DNA of 64,000 nt from Actinomyces sp. UMB0138 (GTDB lineage: Bacteria; Bacillota; Negativicutes; Veillonellales; Veillonellaceae). Made by a program: the position numbers and the translations under genes. The notes beneath the pieces were generated by a model that saw nothing but the letters and a program-made list of their open reading frames with translations, was not told the DNA's origin and did not search any database. Location: positions 956,476 through 1,020,475 of the forward strand of contig NZ_PKMC01000001.1 in the NCBI RefSeq assembly GCF_002849225.1, given 5' to 3'. Positions 52,971 through 60,014 of the stretch are shown here, one piece after another (the first letter of the stretch is position 1; each line of letters starts with the position of its first letter).

Positions 52971-54407
52971 CTAGGCTACGATCAGCGGGGTTACCTCGGC
53001 GACTTGGTGCGTATGGGCATATATGCCTATCGAGAGAGCGATTAGGGAGGGTATCGGAGCGGTCGACCGGTCGCGGTCGAATAGATCAACTCCGTTGCGG
53101 CGGCGTATTTGGGCGTTAGCGATAGCGATCCGAAAAGCTTTTGATCCGTCTTGGATTAGCTTTGCCTCGTCACGGGCGGCAGTTAGGAGAGTCTGATCGG
53201 CAAGGGCACGCTCGGAAAAGCTAAGCGCCTTAACGGGTAATTGGTCGGCGAGTGCGTCAACAAGGCGGGCGGCGGGGCCTTTCGAGTCAGCGGCAAAGAC
53301 TTTTACCCCGCGCGCGGTAAGGTCCTCGAGGTAGTCTTTTACCCACCCGGTACCGGGGGCTTGGTGCAATAGCTTGCCGACGGGCCGGCCGGTCGGGGTG
53401 GTCCATGAGGCAACTACCGCTGCGCACTCATTACCGGCGGCGAGATCAAACCCTACTGTCACGTCCTCCAGGGCCGGCGGGGCCAGCTTGGGAAAGTCCT
53501 CGGCGAGTAGGTCCCAATCCTCCAAAGGCATGAGGGTCGCAGCAACCTCAGTAAGCCGGTTACAGTATGCTCTAAGCCATTCCCCTCTCGGTAGGTCGAT
53601 TTCATCGCGGAGGGCTTCCTCGGTAATCGTGTTACCTAAAGCGGGGTGAAAGGACCACCAGACGGCCGGATCGTATGGGTCGGCGCCCTCGGCCATTTCC
53701 CAGCTAAAATAAGCCAGGCGCGGGGTTTCACCTTTCAAAGACGCGCCAACCATACCGTTCATGAACGTTGATGCGGCCGTCCCTTTGGTCGAGGTGTACC
53801 ACCGCTGCGCTTGGCCGTGTAGGGTGATCTGCGCGGGTCTGATCCCGCCCATAATCGCCCGGCCCTGATCGGCGGTAAAGTTCCAGATCTCATCGAGATC
53901 AACGTACGGGGTGGTTTCACCGTGGACGGCTTCCTCGTTCGGGGTGAACTGGGCCAGGTCAGCGCCGTTACAGGTAAGGGTTAGGCCGGCGTCGCCTTTA
54001 CCCCGCCGAGGGTGAAAAAGAGGCCCAATTATAGAGTGATCTACCGCGTCGACCATGTCTAACATGCGCTTTGAGGCGTGTTTTTGGGTCTGGGCGGTGC
54101 AGAAAAGATGAGTAGCCGGGTTTATTACCATCCGGTACACGCGCAACGGTCTAAGTAGGGTTGTTTTACCGGATTGGCGCGGGGTCGATACAAGCACATC
54201 GTTGTAATGGTAGACTCGCCGCCCTCTCGAGTCACGGCGGTATTCTGTTCCGATAGCCCATATGTGCCGTTGGTAGGGCATGGGTTCAAAGCCGAGGGCA
54301 CGGGCAACGCGGGTTATAGAGGGTTCCTCGGTGTAATAAGAGTAGTCGCGGCGGGGCGCGTGAGCTGGGGCGGGGAAATGCGTAAAAGTCCGAAGTGTAG
54401 TAGCCAT
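52971..54407 (-). CDS. terminase large subunit
   Basis: 478-aa packaging motor. The ATPase domain has Walker A TPRQSGKT at residues 75-82 and Walker B YVDLDE at 168-173. The nuclease domain begins with GFDLAAGNECAAVVASW, where the Asp is a metal ligand. This type (PQRQSGKT-like) is common in actinophages that package by cos ends, but the packaging mode is not proven by sequence. It starts eight bases after the small subunit. Confidence 0.93.
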   Translation of the reverse strand: MATTLRTFTHFPAPAHAPRRDYSYYTEEPSITRVARALGFEPMPYQRHIWAIGTEYRRDSRGRRVYHYNDVLVSTPRQSGKTTLLRPLRVYRMVINPATHLFCTAQTQKHASKRMLDMVDAVDHSIIGPLFHPRRGKGDAGLTLTCNGADLAQFTPNEEAVHGETTPYVDLDEIWNFTADQGRAIMGGIRPAQITLHGQAQRWYTSTKGTAASTFMNGMVGASLKGETPRLAYFSWEMAEGADPYDPAVWWSFHPALGNTITEEALRDEIDLPRGEWLRAYCNRLTEVAATLMPLEDWDLLAEDFPKLAPPALEDVTVGFDLAAGNECAAVVASWTTPTGRPVGKLLHQAPGTGWVKDYLEDLTARGVKVFAADSKGPAARLVDALADQLPVKALSFSERALADQTLLTAARDEAKLIQDGSKAFRIAIANAQIRRRNGVDLFDRDRSTAPIPSLIALSIGIYAHTHQVAEVTPLIVA

Positions 54408-54415
54408 GAGCGAGC

Positions 54416-54766
54416 CTAATCAGTTGGTGCCACGTCGAAGGGGCCGGGTTCGTCCGTGTCAGCGGCGAAAAGCTCGGTAAGCCGATCAATCACACTTACT
54501 TCCTCGCTTTTTGGCTCTGGAAGGCGGGCCGATACCTCGTTCAAAGCTTTTATGAGGTTGGCTTGCCCGCTTGCGGCGTCTGTTGGTTTGATCCGGTCTA
54601 CCGCGCGGGCTGATCTGAGGACCAGAGTTTTTAGGCCGGCCTGGGCCGCGTTCATTACCCCGGTTTTTTCTAGGTATTCGATCTGGGTTTTAAATGATTG
54701 CTCGACATCGCCGATAATCTCATTTTTTTCTGGGGTTTTTACGCTAAATAATGCCAATTCATCCAT
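54416..54766 (-). CDS. terminase small subunit (probable)
   Basis: 116 aa, helical, acidic at the C-terminus (DTDEPGPFDVAPTD). The segment EQSFKTQIEYLEKTGVMNAAQAGLKTLVLRSARAVDR resembles actinophage small terminases. Position immediately before the large subunit supports the call. No clear helix-turn-helix is seen. Confidence 0.65.
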   Translation of the reverse strand: MDELALFSVKTPEKNEIIGDVEQSFKTQIEYLEKTGVMNAAQAGLKTLVLRSARAVDRIKPTDAASGQANLIKALNEVSARLPEPKSEEVSVIDRLTELFAADTDEPGPFDVAPTD

Positions 54767-54908
54767 ACTGGGCGGGCCTTCTTTCGGATGGGTTTCAGGC
54801 CGGTTTTAATAGTGGGTTTGGGGAGGGAAGTCCGGCAGGGGCGAGGTGGAGCCGCCCCAGCCTCGAGCGAAAAAACACGCCCGCGCGGCCAGCCGTAACA
54901 TCGCGGTC
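54767..54908. other. intergenic stretch between HNH gene and terminase (candidate cos region)
   Basis: 142 bp, one of the longest non-coding stretches in the prophage, exactly between the HNH endonuclease and the small terminase, where cos sites of HK97-like phages usually lie. I see no clear repeat that marks the cut. Confidence 0.3.
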
Positions 54909-55187
54909 TCATGTGAAGTATCCAAGCCCAGACTCGATTAGGCCCCCCGGCCCCGCGTATCCGCGATTACCGACCGAGCTATTACAGCGCCGATGGGCCG
55001 GCCGGCAAGACTCGAGGGTCGTCAGCCCGCCTTTAGACCTCGGTGTTAGATGTTCGACGGACTCATCGCCCGGCCTGATCGGTAGACCACAGATGCAGCA
55101 GCGCCAGCCATACAGCCGGAGCAACTCGAGAGTGAACGCGCGGCGCGCTTTACCAGACCGAGTGAGCCAGTCCTCGCCGCACCTCAT
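54909..55187 (-). CDS. HNH endonuclease
   Basis: 92 aa. CCICGLP and CRPAHRRCNSS give the two Cys pairs of a zinc-stabilised HNH fold, with the catalytic part in ESVEHLTPRSKGG (His in EH, Asn/His in HRRCN). HNH proteins coded next to terminase help cut concatemers during packaging in the HK97 group. Overlaps the preceding gene by four bases. Confidence 0.88.
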   Translation of the reverse strand: MRCGEDWLTRSGKARRAFTLELLRLYGWRCCICGLPIRPGDESVEHLTPRSKGGLTTLESCRPAHRRCNSSVGNRGYAGPGGLIESGLGYFT

Positions 55188-55402
55188 GATATTACCCCAG
55201 TAGCGGGCAGTGTACCGCCCCGGCGCCGCTCGGTAATATACCTGGCCACATCCGCCGGGACGTACCGTACTGACCTACCCACCTTGACAAAGGCGGGGCC
55301 GGTACCCCGCTTCCTCATATGCGAGAGCTGGCAAGGTGACACGGCTAGCACCTCGGCGGCCTCGGCCGGGGTCCAAAGGCGATTATCATTAATCGGTCTC
55401 AT
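55184..55402 (-). CDS. helix-turn-helix DNA-binding protein (candidate excisionase)
   Basis: 72 aa with a MerR/AlpA-like winged helix: WTPAEAAEVLAVSPCQLSHMRKRGTGPAFVKVGRSVRY, then VARYITERRRGG. This is the fold of phage recombination directionality factors, so it may be the excisionase for the integrase at the far end. It could also be an early-gene regulator. Part of an early minus-strand run with overlapping starts and stops. Confidence 0.65.
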   Translation of the reverse strand: MRPINDNRLWTPAEAAEVLAVSPCQLSHMRKRGTGPAFVKVGRSVRYVPADVARYITERRRGGTLPATGVIS

Positions 55403-55592
55403 AGCCCTGGATATCCATCCGATAAGTCGCTACACCAATACGAAGGATGTCCCGCGCCGATGCGAGAGCGTTAGAAAAGCTAATCTGCTGGCAACTCATC
55501 GAATACGGCGAGCCGCCCGCTATCCGGTGCATACCGTCAGTCAATAGATCAATAGCCATCTTAGCCGCTTCGATTTCTTCGACTTCTCTCAT
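55389..55592 (-). CDS. small phage protein of unknown function
   Basis: 67 aa, not recognised. Acidic N-terminal helix (REVEEIEAAKMAIDLL), two Cys residues at most and no membrane segment. Overlaps the genes on each side by four and 14 bases, so it is clearly translated as part of the early run. Confidence 0.55.
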   Translation of the reverse strand: MREVEEIEAAKMAIDLLTDGMHRIAGGSPYSMSCQQISFSNALASARDILRIGVATYRMDIQGYETD

Positions 55593-56434
55593 GCGCGCTT
55601 CCTCCTTGCCATTGCAAGAGCGAGGGCAGGCCCGGCGTATCCCTGCTTCTCGAGCTGTGCGACATCCGGGTCAGCAGAAGTACCCATAAGAGCCGGCTCG
55701 GCCGCTGCAGCCGGGTTTAGTGCCCCGCCTGCTGCTTTGTTGCGCTGCGCGTCCCACTCGGCAAACAGATTAGGCGGTAAGTGGTTTAGCTTGCATTGCG
55801 GACACCGATCAGGGCGGGCAAAGCCGTGGGAGCAATGCACGCCCGCTAATCGATCTGGCGAGATACTCGGAATAGCTGGCATTTCTTTACCTTTCTTAGG
55901 TGAGATACTTCGGCGGTGAGTTGAGTGGGTACACTCACCACCCTTTAAGGTGTGAGGGTCTTTACCTAGTTCTTCTTGGTCTGAGCTGGGTAAACGCTTG
56001 CCGCGATTTCTGAAACACAGTTTGTACAGATTGGCCAAGCGCTTTGAGGTCTCGAGGCGGTGCCGGCGAGTGTTCTCGTCATTGATCGGGCGGGCAAGAT
56101 TAATCAGGGCAGCAAGGGCGCGTTTAGAGACACGGAATGTGCCAGCAGTGGGCTTGCCATCAATAACACCGCCCCGGTTCCAGGTAATGACACCGAGGCC
56201 CTCGAGTACCCAAAGACAACGCCGTGTCCAGTCCTTTGAAAGGCCGGTACGGACGCTAATCTGATACGCTGTACCCCGTCCGCTCAAACTCGGCGTTTTG
56301 TAAAGATGGTCCACTAGAGCGCGCAGTGTTGAACGCACCCCTTGCCATCGGCGACCGGTCAGAGGGCCCCAACCGGCATGTGAGAGCATCCCTATAAGCA
56401 TCGGGCCGGGCATCCCAGCGGTAGCGGGCCTCAT
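55589..56434 (-). CDS. phage winged-helix protein (probable replication initiator)
   Basis: 281 aa. Residues about 30-100 form a winged helix (LRALVDHLYKTPSLSGRGTAYQISVRTGLSKDWTRR region, GLGVITWNRGG wing). The middle is basic (HRLETSKRLANLYKLCFRNRGKRL). A short CSHG/CPQC zinc-like motif is near residue 210. Its place in the early region and domain order fit the replisome-organiser proteins of small temperate phages. No helicase or polymerase is encoded, so host machinery must be recruited. Confidence 0.6.
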   Translation of the reverse strand: MRPATAGMPGPMLIGMLSHAGWGPLTGRRWQGVRSTLRALVDHLYKTPSLSGRGTAYQISVRTGLSKDWTRRCLWVLEGLGVITWNRGGVIDGKPTAGTFRVSKRALAALINLARPINDENTRRHRLETSKRLANLYKLCFRNRGKRLPSSDQEELGKDPHTLKGGECTHSTHRRSISPKKGKEMPAIPSISPDRLAGVHCSHGFARPDRCPQCKLNHLPPNLFAEWDAQRNKAAGGALNPAAAAEPALMGTSADPDVAQLEKQGYAGPALALAMARRKRA

Positions 56435-56649
56435 GCGCCCATCTCGATTGAGTCAAGGATGAATAGACCGAGCGCCGCCCAAAGGCAAGCAATCGAGGAC
56501 AACAGGAAGATAGCTACTCCATAAGACCGGGTAATCGGATCAGCTCCATATAGGCCAAACCAAACGCCTAGCACGCCCCCGATAATGAAAAGGACGGTCA
56601 GCAGCAGCAGGCCCCAAATCAGGACGCGACGAACTTTAATAGCCCTCAT
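56431..56649 (-). CDS. small phage membrane protein
   Basis: 72 aa with two transmembrane segments (about residues 9-33 and 44-65) joined by a short loop. N-terminus basic (RAIKVRRV). Location among early genes, away from the lysis genes, suggests superinfection exclusion or a host take-over role rather than a holin; this is a guess. Confidence 0.55.
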   Translation of the reverse strand: MRAIKVRRVLIWGLLLLTVLFIIGGVLGVWFGLYGADPITRSYGVAIFLLSSIACLWAALGLFILDSIEMGA

Positions 56650-56845
56650 CACTCGACTCCTTCTCGAGAGTGCGGCTAATAAGCTTCTCGACTAACAGGG
56701 CCCGTGTCTCTAGATCCCTAAGGGCATATTCGACACCTACCGGTAAATCCCTACCCATGTAAGCCACGCCAAGGACCGGCAAAACCTCGCCTAGGGCATC
56801 GGCAGCATCATGCAAAGACCTAAAACGATCCGGGTTACTCATCAT
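56636..56845 (-). CDS. small phage protein of unknown function
   Basis: 69 aa from the ATG pair at 56845 (AGGGGGCG upstream). Sequence MMSNPDRFRSLHDAADALGEV then a helical acidic C-terminus (LEKESSDEGY). Overlaps the stop of the cro-like gene, so it is read with it. No family recognised. Confidence 0.5.
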   Translation of the reverse strand: MMSNPDRFRSLHDAADALGEVLPVLGVAYMGRDLPVGVEYALRDLETRALLVEKLISRTLEKESSDEGY

Positions 56846-57095
56846 CACGCCCCCTAATCGGGTGAGGCGACTCAGCCGTAACACCAGCAAGAAAACGGGG
56901 TGTTATGACCAACTGAATGCCTAGGCCAGCCAGGGCCTCGAGATCAGCGACGCTAAACGCCGTAAGCCCGTTGAGGCGCCGATTAAAGGAAGGTTGCGAC
57001 ATACCTAAACGGGAAGCTAAGACCGACTGCGAAATCCCTTCGGCGGCCATATACTCGCGCACTCGATCGCACACGTTCGTTTGAGTAGTGTTCAT
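56835..57095 (-). CDS. Cro-like helix-turn-helix regulator
   Basis: 86 aa from the ATG at 57095 (MNTTQTNVCDRV). The helix-turn-helix reads ISQSVLASRLGMSQPSFNRRLNG at about residues 18-40. It is divergent from the repressor and first in the early minus-strand run, as lambda cro is. The promoter (TTGTAA, 17 nt, TAGCAT) ends seven bases before the ATG, so its message may be leaderless. The open frame further upstream overlaps the promoter and is unlikely to be used. Confidence 0.8.
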   Translation of the reverse strand: MNTTQTNVCDRVREYMAAEGISQSVLASRLGMSQPSFNRRLNGLTAFSVADLEALAGLGIQLVITPRFLAGVTAESPHPIRGRDDE

Positions 57096-57206
57096 ATTGC
57101 GTATGCTATGCATTTTTCGCACAACTTACAAGCATGTAATTATCAATTATGCAATAAGATGCTCCACACCTTGCTAGACTATGCGCTAATCGAATAAGGT
57201 AACAGC
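57095..57206. promoter_or_regulatory. repressor/cro divergent control region with operator-like repeats
   Basis: Minus-strand cro promoter: TTGTAA (57131-57126), TAGCAT (57108-57103). Plus-strand repressor promoter: TTGCTA (57171-57176), 18-nt spacer, TAAGGT (57195-57200), start near 57207. Three related sites follow TATGCNNTAA: 57148-57157 (TATGCAATAA), 57180-57189 (TATGCGCTAA) and, on the other strand, 57103-57095 (TACGCAATA). One overlaps the cro start site, one the repressor promoter spacer. Inferred by eye. Confidence 0.6.
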
Positions 57207-57494
57207 ATGAGCACTACACTATTGGCGAGACCGACCTCGGCAGGCGATATCACTACCCTTAATATCAAGCTGCTTTTAACGCGGGCAGGATGGACCGGAT
57301 CAGATTTAGCAAGGGCGTTAAGGATCAATCAGACTCAAATCTCTAACCGAATGACCGGGAAGACAGAGTGGAAGATCAGCGACCTTGAGTCGATCGCAAC
57401 ACTATTCAACACAACCCCTTGGGCACTCATGACGCCTGCGCCCGGTGACGAGTGGCGCCCCCGACAGGACTCGAACCTGCAACCTCGGGATTAG
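57207..57494 (+). CDS. prophage repressor, C-terminus set by integration (attR lies inside the gene)
   Basis: 95-aa helix-turn-helix protein (ELKLLLTRAGW-like IKLLLTRAGWTGSDLARALRI, then NQTQISNRMTGKTEWKISDLES). Residues 83-95 (WRPRQDSNLQPRD) are encoded by the att core, and the TAG stop uses the last core base plus two host bases. In the circular phage, attP would instead read on into the left end and add WHFYPFSLAA before TAA at 41432-41434, a 105-aa form ending in LAA. That is an ssrA-like tag. The message is probably leaderless. This mirrors integration-dependent immunity of mycobacteriophages BPs and Brujita. Confidence 0.85.
   Translation: MSTTLLARPTSAGDITTLNIKLLLTRAGWTGSDLARALRINQTQISNRMTGKTEWKISDLESIATLFNTTPWALMTPAPGDEWRPRQDSNLQPRD
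57451..57492. repeat. attR core
   Basis: 42 bp identical to attL. It forms the 3' part of the intact tRNA-Arg gene and at the same time the 3' coding end of the prophage repressor on the other strand. Confidence 0.95.
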
Positions 57495-57528
57495 AAGGCC
57501 CTTGCTCTATCCATTGAGCTACGGAGGC
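57453..57528 (-). tRNA. tRNA-Arg(UCU), site of prophage insertion
   Basis: Complete on the minus strand, 76 nt with encoded CCA (57455-57453). Acceptor GCCTCCG/CGGGGGC, D-arm GCTC-GAGC, anticodon loop CTTCTAA with UCU, T-loop GGTTCGAGTCC. The anticodon stem is short (three clear pairs). The prophage restored the 3' half, so the gene stays functional. Confidence 0.93.
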
Positions 57529-57687
57529 AACGCCCCCACTTTAGCGGCTTTGCCACAGAAATTACTACTCTGACTACCCCTACCCGGCGGGATAGGGATG
57601 TTATTTGGGGCACTACCGCCCTTCCACCCGGTCCCGCAGTTACAACCAGTGAGCAAAACGTAACCGAAAAGATCTAGTGTTAGATGT

Positions 57688-58347
57688 ATGAGTAGTGAAA
57701 AAACTGTCCAGGGCACTCCCCTGGTGTGGATAGATTGCGAGATGACCGGCCTCGATTTGGACAAGGACTGCCTAATTGAGGTGGCGGTAATTGTTACCGA
57801 TGCAAATCTAAAGATGCTCGATGCTGGCTTCGACATCTTGATCAAGCCACCACAGAGCGCGCTCGACAACATGAATGACTTCGTGCGCAACATGCACACC
57901 ACTTCCGGTCTTCTGGAAGAGCTGGATGGTGGAGTCGACGTTGCCACTGCGCAACAGGCAGTGCTTGACTACATCAAGCGTTTCGTCCCTACCGCAGGTA
58001 AGGCACTCCTGGCAGGCAATTCCATTGGCACTGACAAGACTTTCCTAGCCAAGGAAATGCCCGAAGTAATCGACTACTTGCACTACCGAGTAATTGACGT
58101 ATCGTCCGTGAAAGAGCTTGCCCGCAGGTGGTACCCACGCAGCTTCTTCCACGCTCCCGAGAAGCACGGTGGGCACCGAGCACTTGCCGACATCATCGAA
58201 TCACTTCAGGAACTGCGCTATTACAAAGAGCTACTGTGGCCACACGACGATGGGCCGACCAGCGAGGAGTGCAAGCAGGTAGCGAAGGAAGCAGTAGAGC
58301 ACACCAAGCAAGAAACCGAGGCGCTCGGAGACCCCGAGGTTCGCTGA
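57688..58347 (+). CDS. orn: oligoribonuclease
   Basis: 219-aa DEDDh 3'-5' exonuclease that degrades very short RNAs and pGpG. The acidic residues are in WIDCEMTGLD (Asp, Glu), GNSIGTDKTF (Asp) and the C-terminal KHGGHRALADIIES (His, Asp). The length is slightly above the E. coli enzyme because of a charged C-terminus (EEDCKQVAKE-like). It is an essential-type host gene just outside attR. Confidence 0.95.
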   Translation: MSSEKTVQGTPLVWIDCEMTGLDLDKDCLIEVAVIVTDANLKMLDAGFDILIKPPQSALDNMNDFVRNMHTTSGLLEELDGGVDVATAQQAVLDYIKRFVPTAGKALLAGNSIGTDKTFLAKEMPEVIDYLHYRVIDVSSVKELARRWYPRSFFHAPEKHGGHRALADIIESLQELRYYKELLWPHDDGPTSEECKQVAKEAVEHTKQETEALGDPEVR

Positions 58348-58437
58348 TCCCTATGGTGAGGTGAAACACGCCCTCAGTTTTTTGCTTCTTGGCACCAACA
58401 TTGTGTAACATCTAATCCGTTGCCTGTTGGTGACAAT

Positions 58438-58514
58438 GGTGGCTGTAGTTCAGCTGGTAGAGCACCTGGTTGTGGTCCAGGACGTCGCGGGTTCGAGTCC
58501 CGTCAGCCACCCCA
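58438..58514 (+). tRNA. tRNA-His(GUG)
   Basis: Cloverleaf with the extra G at position -1 paired to C73, acceptor GTGGCTG/CAGCCAC, anticodon loop TTGTGGT (GUG) and encoded CCA. Confidence 0.96.
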
Positions 58515-58518
58515 GTCT

Positions 58519-58547
58519 GGCGGCTAGCGTAAGCTAGCCGCCTTTTT
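58519..58547 (+). terminator. intrinsic terminator after tRNA-His
   Basis: 10-bp stem GGCGGCTAGC/GCTAGCCGCC, loop GTAA, then five T. Confidence 0.92.
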
Positions 58548-58633
58548 GTTTAACTGCTCAGCAAGGCCCGCCCCCTACTGCCCCTTACAACAATCACGCT
58601 GAACTGGACAAACTTGCCTAAGAGAAACGTTTG

Positions 58634-58657
58634 GAACTAAAGTTCGTGTAGTCGAAC
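58634..58657 (+). promoter_or_regulatory. overlapping inverted repeats upstream of mntH
   Basis: GAAC-TAAA-GTTC (58634-58645) and GTTCG-TGTAGT-CGAAC (58642-58657) share the middle arm. They lie just upstream of the -10 element TATGCT (58671-58676), a place suited to a metal-responsive repressor such as MntR. The sites do not match the iron box found before the DUF4418 operon. Confidence 0.5.
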
Positions 58658-58681
58658 AATCTAACACGGGTATGCTAAATA

Positions 58682-59932
58682 ATGTCTACAGCTACACTTG
58701 AAAAATCTGCCCCGGAAGCAACCGGGGCAAAAGCGCGAATGATTGCGCTCCTTGGCCCTGCATTCGTTGCCGCTGTTGCGTACGTCGACCCCGGCAACGT
58801 CGCAGCAAACATCACTGCCGGCGCAAAGTACGGCTACCTCCTGGTATGGGTACTGGTGCTAGCCAATGCGATGGCGGTTCTAGTTCAGTATCAGAGCGCA
58901 AAGCTCGGCCTAGTAACAGGAAAGTCCCTCCCCCAGCTACTCGGGGACCGCATGGCCAAACGGTCGCGCATTGCCTTCTGGCTACAAGCCGAGATCGTAG
59001 CTGCCGCTACCGACCTTGCTGAAGTTATTGGCGGGGCTATCGCCCTGAACTTGCTCTTCAATGTTTCGCTCCTGACAGGCGCAATCATCACCGGCTTCGT
59101 ATCGATTCTGTTGCTGCTGGTACAAGGAGAAGATCGCCAACACATTTTTGAACGTGTGGTGCTCGGATTGCTCCTAGTTATCACCTTCGGATTCATGGCT
59201 GGCCTCGTGCTAGATCCGCCCTCTGCAAGCGGTACCCTAGGCGGCCTAGTTCCGCGCCTAAAGGGCACCGAGACAGTTCTGCTTGCCGCCTCCATGCTGG
59301 GCGCAACAGTAATGCCTCACGCCATCTACCTTCACTCCTCGCTGGTAAACCACCGTTTTGCAGATCGCTCACACAGCTTGAAGCGACTGCTGCGGGCCAG
59401 CAAGTTTGACGTTACTTGGGCACTAATTCTTGCCGGATTAGTAAATATTGGTCTTCTGCTACTTGCGGCCTCTTCCCTATTTGGCGTAAAAGGCACTGAC
59501 ACTATCGAGGGCGCACACGGAGCCATCGTTTCCCACCTTGGCAGTGGAATGGGAATCATCTTTGGCATTGGTCTTCTAGCCTCGGGGCTAGCGTCAACTT
59601 CCGTGGGTGCATACGCAGGGTCGGAAATTATGTTGGGACTGCTGCACGTCAAGGTCCCCTTGGTAGTGCGCAGACTAGTAACCCTAATTCCCGCACTAAT
59701 TATCGTGGGGGCCGGCATGGACCCAACCCTCGCTCTCGTATGGAGCCAAGCGCTACTGAGCGTGGGCATTCCCTTCGCCATCATCCCTCTAATGCGTTAC
59801 ACCGCGAAGAAAGAGATCATGGGCGAATACGTTGATTCCACCGCAATCAAGGTAATCGGATTCATCATCACCGCGCTGATTGTCTGCCTGAACCTTGCTC
59901 TGCTCTACCTAACAGCAGCAGGTATCGAATAG
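58682..59932 (+). CDS. mntH: Nramp-family divalent metal transporter
   Basis: 416-aa proton-coupled importer of Mn2+ (and Fe2+) with eleven hydrophobic segments. The metal site motifs are DPGNVAAN in TM1 and MPHAIYLHSS in TM6. TATGCT lies five bases before the ATG, so the message is probably leaderless. The inverted repeats upstream suggest metal control. It is a single gene with a strong terminator. Confidence 0.95.
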   Translation: MSTATLEKSAPEATGAKARMIALLGPAFVAAVAYVDPGNVAANITAGAKYGYLLVWVLVLANAMAVLVQYQSAKLGLVTGKSLPQLLGDRMAKRSRIAFWLQAEIVAAATDLAEVIGGAIALNLLFNVSLLTGAIITGFVSILLLLVQGEDRQHIFERVVLGLLLVITFGFMAGLVLDPPSASGTLGGLVPRLKGTETVLLAASMLGATVMPHAIYLHSSLVNHRFADRSHSLKRLLRASKFDVTWALILAGLVNIGLLLLAASSLFGVKGTDTIEGAHGAIVSHLGSGMGIIFGIGLLASGLASTSVGAYAGSEIMLGLLHVKVPLVVRRLVTLIPALIIVGAGMDPTLALVWSQALLSVGIPFAIIPLMRYTAKKEIMGEYVDSTAIKVIGFIITALIVCLNLALLYLTAAGIE

Positions 59933-59943
59933 GCCCTACACAC

Positions 59944-59985
59944 AAAGGTGCTCCGCCACAGTTACTGTGGCGGAGCACCTTTTTA
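59944..59985 (+). terminator. intrinsic terminator after mntH
   Basis: 18-bp perfect stem (AAAGGTGCTCCGCCACAG and its complement) with a TTA loop and T-run. The reverse strand also ends in A/T, so it can serve the convergent ATP-grasp gene. Confidence 0.93.
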
Positions 59986-60014
59986 CGTAAAATACGGGCG
60001 AGGCCCCGAGATCT

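Larger units (their letters stand above)
41361..57492. mobile_element. 16.1 kb siphovirus prophage in tRNA-Arg(UCU)
   Basis: Bounded by identical 42-bp att cores (41361-41402 and 57451-57492). From left to right it holds integrase (+), then on the minus strand lysis, tail, head and terminase genes and early genes, then a cro-like gene (-) and repressor (+). All modules needed for a tailed phage appear present and no gene is obviously broken, so it may be active. GC and codon use (frequent CGG, GCC and GGCC runs) differ from the host genes. Size is small for a tailed phage; replication must lean on the host. Confidence 0.95.

Noticed and set aside
56431..56845. Two small early phage genes as a toxin-antitoxin pair
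   Set aside because: One is a two-helix membrane protein and the other has no DNA-binding or toxin motif; no evidence beyond size and adjacency.
57451..57494. The repressor tail RPRQDSNLQPRD as sign of a false gene call
   Set aside because: Such peptides usually are tRNA artefacts, but here the frame has a good HTH domain, its own promoter and a meaningful alternative end across attP, so I kept the gene.
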